Positions 51,515 through 62,800 of a stretch of DNA of 64,000 nt are shown one piece after another. Location: assembly GCF_028453695.1 (NCBI RefSeq), contig NC_135777.1, positions 14,001,714 to 14,065,713 of the forward strand, given 5' to 3'. This stretch comes from Augochlora pura. Taxonomy: Eukaryota > Arthropoda > Insecta > Hymenoptera > Halictidae. The notes below the pieces were generated by a model. It did no database searches, was not told where the DNA came from, and saw nothing but the letters and a program-made list of their open reading frames with translations. The position numbers and the translations under genes were made by a program. The stretch's first letter is position 1. Every line of letters starts with the position of its first letter.

Positions 51515-54500
51515 CACAGGTAGCTGGAGATTTAGTGCTCTCATCGAGAGGAAAATAAAGGAGCGCATGAAAGAAGAAAGAACAGAGAGGAGATGGAAGA
51601 GAGGACGCGCAAAGAGCCCGCTGTTATTTCTAGACGAAGATTCGGTTTCCGGTCGTGGCACCAATTTGTATAATTACTGTTTTCTTTGAAAGCAGCTCCT
51701 CCGGTCCCCGGTGTCCAGAAAAAGCCTCGCCACCCCTTTCTCCGTCGAAGGCGGCGCTTTGACGGTGCCATGGAGCCCGATGTCTCATCTTTTCGCGCGA
51801 TTCCCCCTCCTCGACGACTGTTCCATTATCGTAATTGCTCGTGATATTCGAAAATTGATTATCTCGGGCAACGGAGGAAAGTTTCCTGCTCCGAAACTCG
51901 GTCCTAAAGACGGTCCCGCTAGACGATGCCAGGCTCTTTCGAAAGTTTCAGAACGAACGAATAATTGACAGCTAATGGATTGAAATGGTAAGTCTCGGAG
52001 TTGCAAACGATTAGCCCCGAGCGAGATATCGGCTCGAGGTTAAATAATACGAACAATTATAGAATGAAACGCCGTAATCTCGTTGCCGAACCCGCCGAGC
52101 GTCATTAGGGGTCATTAATAACCATTACGGAGGCACTCGAGCATTTCCGGCCCAGGTAAAGAAGGATGGTAATAACTCGAAACCATTAGACTACGTAAGT
52201 CGATTAGACAATGAGGCGGACAACGCGCGCCGTTCCCGTTCCCGTTCCAGCGAGAAACAGGAGCAAAGGATATCGTGTTTCGCGTAGACGTTGCGTCGCC
52301 GCCTGGTAGCTCGGATGGATTTTCCACGGAAATTAATTCGACGGAAACAGGGTTGCGCAACTTGGAATCGAGATGCTGGATATCGGAAGAATTTCTGCCG
52401 ATCTAGGTCCTGTCAACCGAAAATCTCTCTCCCGCACGGCCTCTCTCTCCCCTTGTTCTCCGGCGTCCCGACAGGATCGAATTTCAACGCGCGCCAGGCT
52501 AACCCGGGTCCGAGACAAAAATCCCGACTAAGGTTTTTCTTATATTCACGTCGTGAATCATCCGCTGGAATTTGAACACGTCTCCCAAGATATCTGTCAC
52601 GTATATGGCCAGCCGTGTACCGAGCAGACGTTCGATTCGGTAGCCGTCTAGACGAGCCTGGCATAATCAACGCGCCCGTTCTTCGCAGTCGAGCGTTTTC
52701 CACTGCGATTCGCTGCCTGTCGAGCTACCAAAATCTAATGCTTCCAGCTCTTTCCAAATCCCACGAGTACAATGATCAAGAAAATCGGAGCGAACCGATT
52801 TTTCGACACACGTGTGCTCCAGTAAAACTTATTCTGCACTCATTCTTCAAACGCAGTTTTATTCGTCGACTTGTAAATATACTTCTCTTTTTCTCGCAGA
52901 AGCACATCGTGCACTGTGCAGTTGTCATAAATGTTGCAATCGTTTACTCATCAATCCCAATCGTTACCGGCATTCTCGAAACATCTTTTTTGATCAAGAA
53001 GACGAAGCCACCCTTTTGCAATGTCTGCCTAATGTAAATGGTTCAGATCACAAAGGCGGAAGCTTATGATCAACCTGGACACTAATGCTCGAATCAAGGC
53101 AAATCTATGCCATTAGAACTAATCACCGCAACTTCAGAACCGCTAATAGTCGACGCTAATAGTCTAGTAGTTGCTGCAACCTTGAACTTCCATTGAAAGA
53201 CAGCCGTTAACACATTTACTGCCATATTACCATATATGATTGATGGAATTATTTACTCAACTTTGAGAATTAATTTTTACAGTACATTATATCGTTCCAA
53301 TTTTATTACGATCTGGGAGACGTATGAATGTAGAAAATATCATGTTACTTACATTTTCAATTTTAATTTGATTCAACAAAATATTTGAATTTTAGAGAAA
53401 TCTTAAGGTACGTAGCGTATTAACCTCTTGCACTGTGACCTTTTCTCAACCACGTTGGTTAGCGCTTCTTCGTTTTTAACATTATAATTTCCCTGATAGA
53501 ATGGAACGATCTCTTTTCTACCGTTAAATGTTCGTGACCAACATAACTGTATACATCAACTCTGCTCTATTGTAAATCGTTATCTTTATTCTCACCCTTC
53601 CTGTTCACATCATTCTTCAATAAGATTACAGTTAATGCTTAATATTGCTACGTTTGATTTTCACTTTCACCTAATTGCACAAGTAGACTATTCTAATATA
53701 TGTTCCGTATCCTTATACACGCGCATAAGTATTGTCCGTTTGTCAACCGTTCCTGTAAAATTTGTTCTCAGTTTGTAACAAAGGAGAAGTAAGGAAGTAA
53801 AAATTAACAGTTTCTTGTGTATCTTCGCTCGCTTTCATTCCTAAAATTTGATAAAAGAAGAATCAATTCTTTTATTTACAAGAAACGAGTAACATTCGCA
53901 TCGAATAAATCGATGTACAACATCTGCACCAAGAGTCTGACTCCTTGTAGAGCAAGGGAGTAATGTAGCAAGCGATTGGGAAAACACGTTCGATCCGAGA
54001 GTCGGACTATCGGAATCGCCGTGCAAGGGCGCCACACAATTTTTGGCAGCACAGTGGCAGCGAGGGCCGGGAACGGTACAGGTTCCCACAGAGATTAGAT
54101 GGCGGCTGCAGGGGTTACAGATTTCCCATAAAGCGGCAACGACGCATCGAATCCGGTGCACGGTCGCGTGAATAAAAAAGAGGAGAAAACGAGAGAGCCC
54201 CTCGCATAGACAGCCTCGTGTTCTCTGGCGTAGAGAAGGTTCAATGACCAGAGATAAAACGCGGGGCGGCGTGCCGTCGTAAAATCGTGGAACCAGAGGC
54301 CGGCGCGGACCGAGAGTGAACCGGAAGACGGAAAGCGGAAAGCGGACACGGAAGTTTCAGAGGAGAGCGACACGCCGGTGGGATTCTGAACGGCTGTCGG
54401 GCCACGGGAAATTAACGCGTTCGATTTTAGCTGGATCGAAACCGAACGGCAGCACGGCAGAAACAGAGCGAATTTTCGGGGCCCCGAAAATCGAGTTTTA

Positions 54501-56271
54501 CGAGCAATCGAGACGCAACCGCTCGTAAAAAAAGCCAGGAAATGCTGATTACCCGTTGGCCGTCTCCGCGTGTCGCTATATTTAAGCTCCGATTTATGGG
54601 GAGGACCGCCCGGGCATAATGCTATCCAGTTAGAAGCGCAGCGGCGTTTCGGTTCGATCGGCGCTGCATCCACGGGACCCGGCTAATTATTTAGTTGAAC
54701 AAAACCGCGTCGCAACGCGCGACGATTGAAACGTCGTGTCGAGCCGAGCGGAGCCGTGCCGAGCCGGTTGCGCCGGCCGTGATTTATGCAAATCGACACA
54801 GCGTCCCCGCGTAATTCGAATTTCCTTTCTCCCCCCGTTGCGTCTCGTCGTGTCGCGTCGCGTCGCGTTGGCTTTCGTAGGTTTCGGGGCCGCGGTTACG
54901 GTCAATTACAGTCGTTGAACATTGTTTCGTTATAACATAATGGGCGCCGCTCACGGAGCACGCCCGTGGGCGACTACACGCCGCTGCGTTTTGCATAAAT
55001 TACGCGTATAGTTGAGTCCGGCTCGCGTGGCCGTGCGGCGTTATTGTCAAAATAATGCGGGAGCAGGTTGCCGCTGCAGGCTTGATAAAACAAATAGACC
55101 CGGCACACGTGAGTTGTATATTCGACATTCTCCCAGGGCCCGGACACTGGCCAATTGTTTCCACCGATCACGGAATTAAACTTAAAAAGAAAAGGGCGCG
55201 CGTTAGGTCTGGGGGAGAACGTTCGCCGCGCTACCGAAGCGAGACGGGCCCGTTCCGCGGGATCTTAACGAGTGTCGCGATAAGCGGATGAAAATAAAGA
55301 GCCACTCTTTGCCCTGGGATCGCCCCTGGGGCCAATGCTACGGAGCAAAGAGCGAAGAAAGAAAATTCTCTGTCTTCGGAGAACCATGAGCAACTACGAA
55401 GCACTGTACCAGAAGGTAGTCGGTACCTAAATCAATCTCAACAATGGAACAGCATTTTTATATAATATGTTCAGTCGTTCATTCAATCGCCTATTATAAA
55501 AGGGTCTCTTTACGTTGACCAACAGGTAACGTATCTTACGAACACATAAAGCGATCAAGCAGTTCCGGGAAAAGTCTCATTTCTGATATAAAAATATACG
55601 AGTTTATGAATTGACTCGAAAACGCAGTTTTGCATTAACTCTTGTGCAATAAGCAGGGGCTGCAGAATTAGTTGTGTTACTCTTACTTAAAAGGGAGCTC
55701 ATTTCAATTACAAAGCTGATATTGATCAATTATACGATGAGGCGATTTTTTTCTCGGCGGTAGTATTCTGTTGTTTTAAAATGAAATGAAATGTAATGTA
55801 CATATTTTTGTCAGAAAGACTACGTATTTAGTTTTTCGTACTGGCATATCTCGTGTTTTAGAGAGTCCTACTATATTTCATAACGGAAGACTGTAACTTT
55901 GTTTCGTTCCATGTAGAATGCCTCGAGTGGGCGTGACTTGTTTGCCCCAGCTTTTAAACGGAGCCAGAGCAATGCCCCAGAGGGCAATTTGGACTGACGG
56001 TCGCGTCGGAGAAATTAAAGTTTCGCTGGTCCAGTTCAGCAGCCGCGTAAAAAAGCTTTAAACTTCGTTGTAAGAGGTCTGCTTTCTTTTTCAACAGGCC
56101 TCTCGTGCGCTGTCGAGATTACTAGCAGTTGGTACGCCTGTTGGATGAGTTCGCCGCGCAGAGCGCACCGTGAAATTATAGATTGCATTCCCGCTTCGGC
56201 TGTTCGCCCGCCGTAAACAGGCTTTCCCGCAATTGGTGGTTACGGTGTTTGAAAGAGAGCACGACCCTCCT

Positions 56272-56273
56272 TC

Positions 56274-56331
<58 letters not shown>

Positions 56332-56336
56332 CTCCC
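56272..56336 (+). repeat. (CT)n microsatellite
   Basis: Over 60 nt of CT units with TTT interruptions at either end; the longest pyrimidine run in the window. Confidence 0.9.
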
Positions 56337-56904
56337 TGCTCGTAATTGAAGCTTGTTCTTCATTGACAAGAAGCAACGGGTAGATTTCAATAGAAACGTT
56401 TCGAGCGCGTTCCGCGGAAAGAGTTAATACGCGTAATTTTGTGGGAAGAAGGTAAACGTGTAGCCCGTTCTACTCGGCATTCAGAGAAAGACGGAATGAA
56501 AGAACAGAGAAAAAATCGCGAGCCTGGAGAGACAAATGTGAACACGGGAGACCGTGCCAAATGCACCGTCGTTTTTCTTATCAACGTTTATTAAAAGCGT
56601 CAGCTAAGCGAGACAATGGAAACGGACTCGTCACGAGACGCTCCACCTAGATAATCCCCGCGGACAGCTTTTAAAATACGAACGACATGACCGACGACTT
56701 AAAATTGCTGTTCCATGCTCTTTCTTGCGGCGACGTAATGTGGAAATGTTTACATCGGTTAGTTTACCTTTTCCGCGAGCATCGAAATGTCGCAGCGTTG
56801 TTTTTTTACGGACATTCGTAACAGTATCCAAACAAAGTCTTTCTGTTACGTAAATATAAATATATCGTATATTTATTTTACACGTGCCCGTACGAATTTT
56901 GAAA

Positions 56905-57351
56905 CGAAATCGTTTCCAGAAACGTTATTCAAACTGTTTCATCTCCTTGTTCCGGTGTCAAGAAAAACGCTAAACTCAGCAAAAAATTGATAATTAATAT
57001 TTTTAGCCAACGATTCGCAATATCCGGCGAAGCGCAACACACGAAATATTTTCATCGCGTGCTGGGAGACCCGAAACGTCAAACTGTCAAAGCCGGATTG
57101 AATTTCCGTTTCATTTCCCTGTTCCGGTGTCACGGAAAACGAATCGACAATCGCATCTGCATAATCCCCGTTGAGCAACGATGAAAAATGCTCGATGACG
57201 AACGACCGGAAAGCATCGGACATTCTATTTCGCTCACGGAAAAATGTAATTTCGTAATATTTAGCAGGCATGGATCGAGGCCGGGCCGAAAACATGGGAC
57301 TGTCAAAACTGGATTGAATTTCAGTTTCATTTCCTTGTTCCGGTGTCACGG
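56905..57351. repeat. Three-copy diverged tandem repeat, two copies 92% identical
   Basis: 57083-57135 and 57299-57351 match at 49 of 53 positions, exactly 216 bp apart. A third, worn copy shares the GTTTCATyTCCyTGTTCCGG core at 56936, 172 bp before the second. On the minus strand the two good copies are in the same frame of a 142-codon ORF (57367-56939) and encode the repeated peptide VTPEQGNETEIQS followed by S/G-FDS. The third copy is out of that frame. Confidence 0.65.
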
Positions 57352-57785
57352 GATCGACGGTTACCACTGTTGTAGCAAACGTTACCGTGTTACGCGTGTA
57401 ACCGGCAGAGCACGGTGATAAATGTCGTAAACGAATACGAATACGAATTCCGCAGTGGCTATTTAAAGAAAAAATGGTTTAGTGAATTCGTATCCGCGAG
57501 GTAGACCGGGACAGGAACGGGACGAATGCGAGGCCCCATCGAATCGGACACGGCAGGATGTAACGGGTCGACAGCTTGACATTGAGAGATTCGAGCGATT
57601 ATGAAAAAGAATCGACCGTATCGGGACAAGGGGTATCGGACTACTTATGGTAATTCAAAACGAGTTCCAGCCGACAGAAAATATGTCGTAGCGCGTTTAC
57701 TACTGGTGTGCCTAAGGCGTGGACAAAAGATGAATTTGAGACCGATGACCTTTCTCCTCGAGGAGAAAGAGAGAACGAGGGAGAG

Positions 57786-57859
57786 TGAAGAAGCAGAAGC
57801 AGAAGAAGACGAAGAAGAGGAAGAAGAAGAAGAAGAGGAGGAGGAGGAGGAGGAGGAAA
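57786..57859 (+). repeat. (GAA/GAG)n trinucleotide array
   Basis: Mixed GAA and GAG triplets, all purine after the first units. It makes a Glu-rich stretch in a plus-strand frame (57601-57906) and poly-Ser or Leu stretches on the other strand; none looks like a real gene. Confidence 0.85.
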
Positions 57860-58440
57860 GACGAGAGAGGTGGTGTAGAAAGAGCAAAAGAGAGACAGAT
57901 AGGTGAAAGAAAGAGAAAGAGACAGGTCAAGAAAGATCATTCTCGAAGGCTCCGTTAGTTGATCAAGCGCGAAGGCTATTTAACATTCCGTGTTTGGAAA
58001 GGACGCACTTACTTTAGGAATCGCAGATGTTCAACGGACTGGCAGTGCTAGTTTTCAAACTTGTTCTCGCTGCTCTCGCTTGATCTTTCCGTTTCACGCT
58101 CCTTCTCCGGTTCTCCGCCTCTCCTTTCTCTCTGCCGTGTCCCTCTCTCGTTCTCTTTTTCCCGACGCGACTCCGAGAAAAAGGCCTGGCGAGAACCGAG
58201 TGTCGAGGGCCGGAGGAGAGTCAGGCGTGCAACACGCCAAAAGGGTTCGGGCCAAAGGCCGTCGCACGCACGGCAAATATTCTTATCGAGGGATGACAGC
58301 TTGCACAACAAGTAGGTCATAAGCGGTACGAACAGCAGAACGAGCGACGAACAGCGACGGGAACGGGTTAACAGTTCGATTCGAAAGTGAAACGGGGTGC
58401 GTGGAACGCGATCACGCGTGTTTACGTCGCCGGAACTCAC

Positions 58441-58830
58441 CTCGGCTCGACGGGGACTGCGGTAACGGCTCGTAACGATTTGAAACGAGCGCACTGAGTC
58501 CACTCCATGCTTGGTACACGCACGACCACTCTCTTCTCCGCTGGCTTTTCTCTCGGTTCTAATCTGTCCCGGCACTCGTGGACATGCTGGCTCTCGTTCG
58601 ACGCGGATAAAGATCGTCGGCGCACACTAATACTCGACGGTCACGACGCAGAGGCGCGAAAAACGCGAAAATCCCGACCGATCCGCGGTATAATGTCACG
58701 AAATACGTACAGAGTCGGCGAACCTCGAACCGCGACAGTGGCGACTGCCCGCGACGAGCGGGCCAACTAAATTCTCTAGCTCCGAAACACTTTAACACGG
58801 AGCACACGATACGCCAGACTCGGAACTCCA
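58441..58830 (-). other. Candidate non-coding first exon of the PLEKHH1-like gene
   Basis: A strong minus-strand donor, GAG followed by GTGAGT, sits at 58440-58435. The upstream 400 nt are CpG-rich and contain short uORFs (nine codons at 58585-58559; another from 58508 running to the donor). There is no long open frame joined to the donor, so this would be leader. The only downstream minus-strand coding exon within reach is the PLEKHH1-like one, giving a first intron of about 18.2 kb. The right boundary is not visible and is set arbitrarily. It could also belong to an unrelated non-coding transcript. Confidence 0.35.
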
Positions 58831-58849
58831 ATTTCTCGAGAGTATCAAA

Positions 58850-58925
58850 TTGAACGGCGCATGCGTTCCACAGTTCATTGTGAACACAGTGCCAGGACAA
58901 CGTATTCAAGTACGCATGCGCGAGT
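58850..58925 (-). promoter_or_regulatory. Candidate CpG promoter with two NRF-1/Ewg-like palindromes
   Basis: GCGCATGCG at 58857-58865 and CGCATGCGCG at 58913-58922 are two close matches to the TGCGCATGCGCA palindrome bound by NRF-1 (erect wing in flies), a motif enriched at TATA-less housekeeping promoters. They lie just upstream of the candidate first exon and at the edge where the CpG-rich block gives way to AT-rich DNA. No TATA box is evident. The palindromes have no direction of their own, so orientation rests on the minus-strand donor at 58440. Confidence 0.4.
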
Positions 58926-58929
58926 CAAT

Positions 58930-59761
58930 CCCCATGAATTGTACCCGCGTTTCTGCCGTTATTGAGGTCTAGAATCGAGGGTGCTTTGAAAGTGACACCA
59001 TATTGTATTTTGAAAGCTAGAATAGAATAAAATAGAAGTAGAAGACGTATTCAATCAATACAAGACAGGTAAACGTTGTGTAGAACATTTTAGTGACACT
59101 GATTTTTAAAAGAGTCCATGAATATGTTCTGGTACCAAACTTTTGTTGCGACACATTTTTGTATCATAAATTGTATAATTCCACGATGAAACAATCTTCA
59201 ATTATCATTTTGCTCCTTTTTACTCAATGATTAACATTTCCAATAAGATGCATTTTTTTATAGTAAATCATCGATTAGTTAAATATATTAACCTCTCTTG
59301 ATAGTATAACAGATAGTGGCGCCATTTTGTAGGGTCTATTTATATTATTTGAATGGTATACCATAATGTTACGTGTTAAAAAATGTAGCATTTTTTTATT
59401 TCGATTTGTTGGCTAAAGTCTCTTTTGATCCTTCTAATTCAAGAGCCAAAGAGAAGAATGAAAGTATCAATTAAAAGAGGCGCGGCAGTCATGTGTGTTT
59501 GGAAGGTACCAAAACCAGCCGATTGGGGAACACAAACGTTCAAGATTGGACCAGAGAAACTCCTTCTACTGTATTTTATGCCTAGGGGATATTCCCCCCA
59601 TCGGTTACTTACCCCCACCCTACACCGTGGAAGAGTTTCAAAGGACATTCGCGCATAACGGTGAGAATTATTTTCTCAATTTTTCTGGAATTTTGCCACT
59701 TCTATTCAACATACATAACACAAAATAACTGTCAATCATTCATTTTATACAAAACAAGTAA
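58930..59761. other. Intergenic spacer between THADA and the PLEKHH1-like promoter, with an unexplained plus-strand frame
   Basis: AT-rich apart from 59460-59660. There a plus-strand frame runs from 59462 to a donor-like GTGAGA at 59661 and reads, in part, LGDIPPIGYLPPPYTVEEFQ. Two other frames are also open over the same bases (one plus, one minus), and no acceptor with a good pyrimidine tract precedes it except one near 59443. I cannot assign it. Confidence 0.3.
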
Positions 59762-59767
59762 TTTATT
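59762..59767 (-). terminator. Poly(A) signal of THADA
   Basis: AATAAA on the minus strand lies 82 nt past the THADA stop codon, at the expected place for 3' end formation. The sequence below it is AT-rich. It sets the 3' UTR at roughly 100 nt and leaves about 0.8 kb to the candidate promoter of the next minus-strand gene. Confidence 0.7.
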
Positions 59768-59848
59768 CATCATAAACTTATTACCAAGAGTACTATGATA
59801 CAATAAGCGACCGATTTTGAATTCTGCGGGAAATTTCAGGTGTTGACA

Positions 59849-62800
59849 TTACCGTAAAATTGTTTGATATTCTTTAAACGTTAAAACTTGCAATAATTTA
59901 TTTTTGTATGTTGCGTCTAAGATGTCGTACAATCCGTTTTCAAGAGGAGACATATGATTTGCATAAATTTTCAAAAGCGTTTCGAATGTCAATGATTTCG
60001 GGAATTCGATATTTACGCGCGAACTTATCCACGTTAAAATGTCGTCCGACAGTACGTTGGTAGCGAAAGATTTCAGGTGTTCCGAGAAAAATTTCGCACA
60101 AATTCGTGACACTTCAACAGGTTCGAAAAAATCGTAGTTTGTACACTTGTTGAACACCTGAAATCAAATATCAACTGTGTGTTTAGTATGTCTTATCTAG
60201 TTTACTCTGGGCAAACATGTTTACTTACGTCTGTCTCGTCCATTTCATAGTCTGTGTCGTCCAAAAGAGAAGTACTCCAGTAGAAAAGGACAACGCATAG
60301 GAGTTCACTATTGGCAGGATACATATACTTGTAAAATTTCGTCAGGAGCATATCCAATCCGGAGGATCCGCCGGGTAAGTAACACTTTTCTCCGACGCTA
60401 TCAATTAATTCGAATGTTTCGCGTCGTACTTCCGCATTATTATCAAGTAATAATTGCAACGCTGTTGTCCACCATTGAACTTGAGCAACTGTAACAATGC
60501 AGTCAATTAATATTTCGTTTACAAATTGAAACAAAAAAAATTCGATAAACTTACAGCGATATTCATAGTACCGACAGCAAGGTAAAAAAAGATCTTGCAT
60601 TATTTGCAGCACAGATTTCCGGAAATCTGCATTCAAAGACGCGATCCAAAAATTATCACAAAAGTTGTTGTACACGTGCTCGGTACATTCCAAGTTGTTT
60701 TTTTTATTATCGTCAAAAGAGACTGCAGTTACATACGATTTTCCGAGTAATCTCAAATAAGAATCCCTCTCGTGATAGTTACTTTGTTCGGTTAATCTTA
60801 ATTTGTTTAAAACGAACTTGCAGATGTAGATTACTTTCGAACAGCTTGATGATCCAAACCGATCCGGATGCATCAAGCTATTGTAAAGAAAATTCAGCAT
60901 TGAATCTTGCAGTTCAGGATTATACCGGCAAAAATCCTGTTCCGAATTGTAGATTATATCAATTGCATAGTCTAATAACAATGTCGATACATCTTTATAT
61001 ATTGGTTCGTTAATTACATCTACAACAGTGGACCATGCGACAACTTGTGTTTCCGGTGTTATTAAACAAGAAAAATATATTCTTATTGGTACAGTATGAC
61101 CAATCAATCGCGTTTCTCTAGCTACAGATAGTATAAACTTAATCAGGAATGTTTTGTAATCTTCTCGCGCAGGTCCTTGCTTTAATCTATTTGAGTCAAT
61201 TAAATGAGATTGCAATGTATCTAACATTGCAACATGTTCAGTTAAATAAGTTTTATCTGCTTGGAATATTTTATCACAGACGTTTATATAAACTGTGGCC
61301 AATAGGAAACACGGATGATTTGAATTTTGCCGCTCTAAGTTCTTCAGAATCCAGGCGGTTCTTTTAAAAAACCTGTTCCAATCTATGCAAAATGATTGGA
61401 GTTGCTCGTGATTAAAATGATTCAGTATTTCAAATATCTGAAAAGAAGAGAAACAATTAATTACCAAGATATTCTCAAGAGATAGGAGCACATTATTCTG
61501 CAGCTACCTGTAACATGTAGCCATGTATCAAATTTAATGATGGATGGCTGTCCTCAGCAGATATTACATATTCCATTATCTCCATTAAAACATTTCCCAC
61601 CGATTGTTCCGTCAGTAGAGCTACCAGCGCTCTGGCTGCTAATTTACGAGTCTCGTATACTTCACTTTTAGCACATTGCGTTATCAAACCGACGAGATTA
61701 TTGATCTAGAACACACATATATGTTTAATTGTTAAAATCACTATTTTATCATTTTTCTTTACCTTGCACTGGATGTCTGTGTGCTCACAACTGTGACTGA
61801 GGTAGAGTCGTGACAGTAAAAGCAAAATAGATTGCACATTCGTTTTCATTATGGTCTCATTCATCACCACGAACGATTGCAACTCGTCCAAAATGAAAGG
61901 TAACAAGTAGGGATATTTTTCAAAAAACATCCTATAGTTCATTTTGTTCTCTGTTGTGAGGTTGATGTGATCTTTAGTCCTCTGCACTCCAAATATTCTA
62001 ATAATCAGCGCACTGAACAGTAACGTAGCTGCATTCCTCTCCTGTAAACAGAAAACCATTTTTATATTCTTTATTATTTGCTACAAGTGCAAACTATATT
62101 TTTAATATCCAGTAATCATCATACCGCCCACGTTAAAGCGTCGTAGCTCTTGAACGCTGCTATTAAACCGTCAGCTATATAATCATTTACAACTTCAGCC
62201 AGATGGGAATGTCTAAAAATTGCTCTCAAAATATTCAAAGAATGGGTCTTAATTTCTGTAACTTTAGCACTGTTTCCCTCCGCATGGTGGCCATCTTCAT
62301 CGGTACTCAATGATTCAAAATCATCCTCATATTTTGAAAACGCTGTATCAGTGTACAATAACTGCTTAACATTTTTCCACAAGTCTGTACTCTCCAATTG
62401 CGTAAACCCGAGCAATATTTTCATCACTGAATCAAAAGTTGTTGTTTTTGTATCCTTGTGTGGGCGAGGTTCTGTAGATAGGAGTGCCTGTTTAATGAAA
62501 TTATCGTTATTATCCAAACTCGGATCGCAGTAGAAATAATATTTACTTGTATCATGAATGGTACACCAGCGCTTCTTCGCGTTGCACACAGCTTAGAATT
62601 CTCTTCTTTAATTCCTGTGATTGCTATCATAATCTGGTGTAGCCATATCCTGGGCAGCTCGTTTAAACTTTCTTTCTTTAAGCGCCATAGACGTGAACAG
62701 AGTTGACTGAAACCTACATGAGCCTGTTCAAATGCTCCCCTGTGCTTTGTTTCAGTCAGCAAAGTTACCAAATGTTCTCCAATCCTGATGATCTATTGTG

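Larger units (their letters stand above)
40753..56271. other. Non-coding: probable first intron of the PLEKHH1-like gene
   Basis: Between the tentative leader acceptor (40213) and the candidate first exon (58441). Holds the trinucleotide array at 41718 and the heptamer array at 51456; AT-rich blocks at about 42450-43050, 43700-44300, 45300-46250, 48080-48800, 50220-51060, 52700-53880 and 55400-55900. Minus-strand frames at 45157-44420 and 47015-46485 are in CpG-rich DNA with frames on the other strand too and resemble no family I know. Confidence 0.5.

Noticed and set aside
53850..54120. Possible LTR/primer-binding-site sequence (TTTTTGGCAGCACAGTGGCA region)
   Set aside because: No second LTR, no polypurine tract and no gag/pol frame nearby; resemblance to a retroelement leader is too vague.
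57601..57906. Glu-rich plus-strand frame of 101 codons
   Set aside because: The acidic run is simply the GAA/GAG array and the remainder has no recognisable feature.
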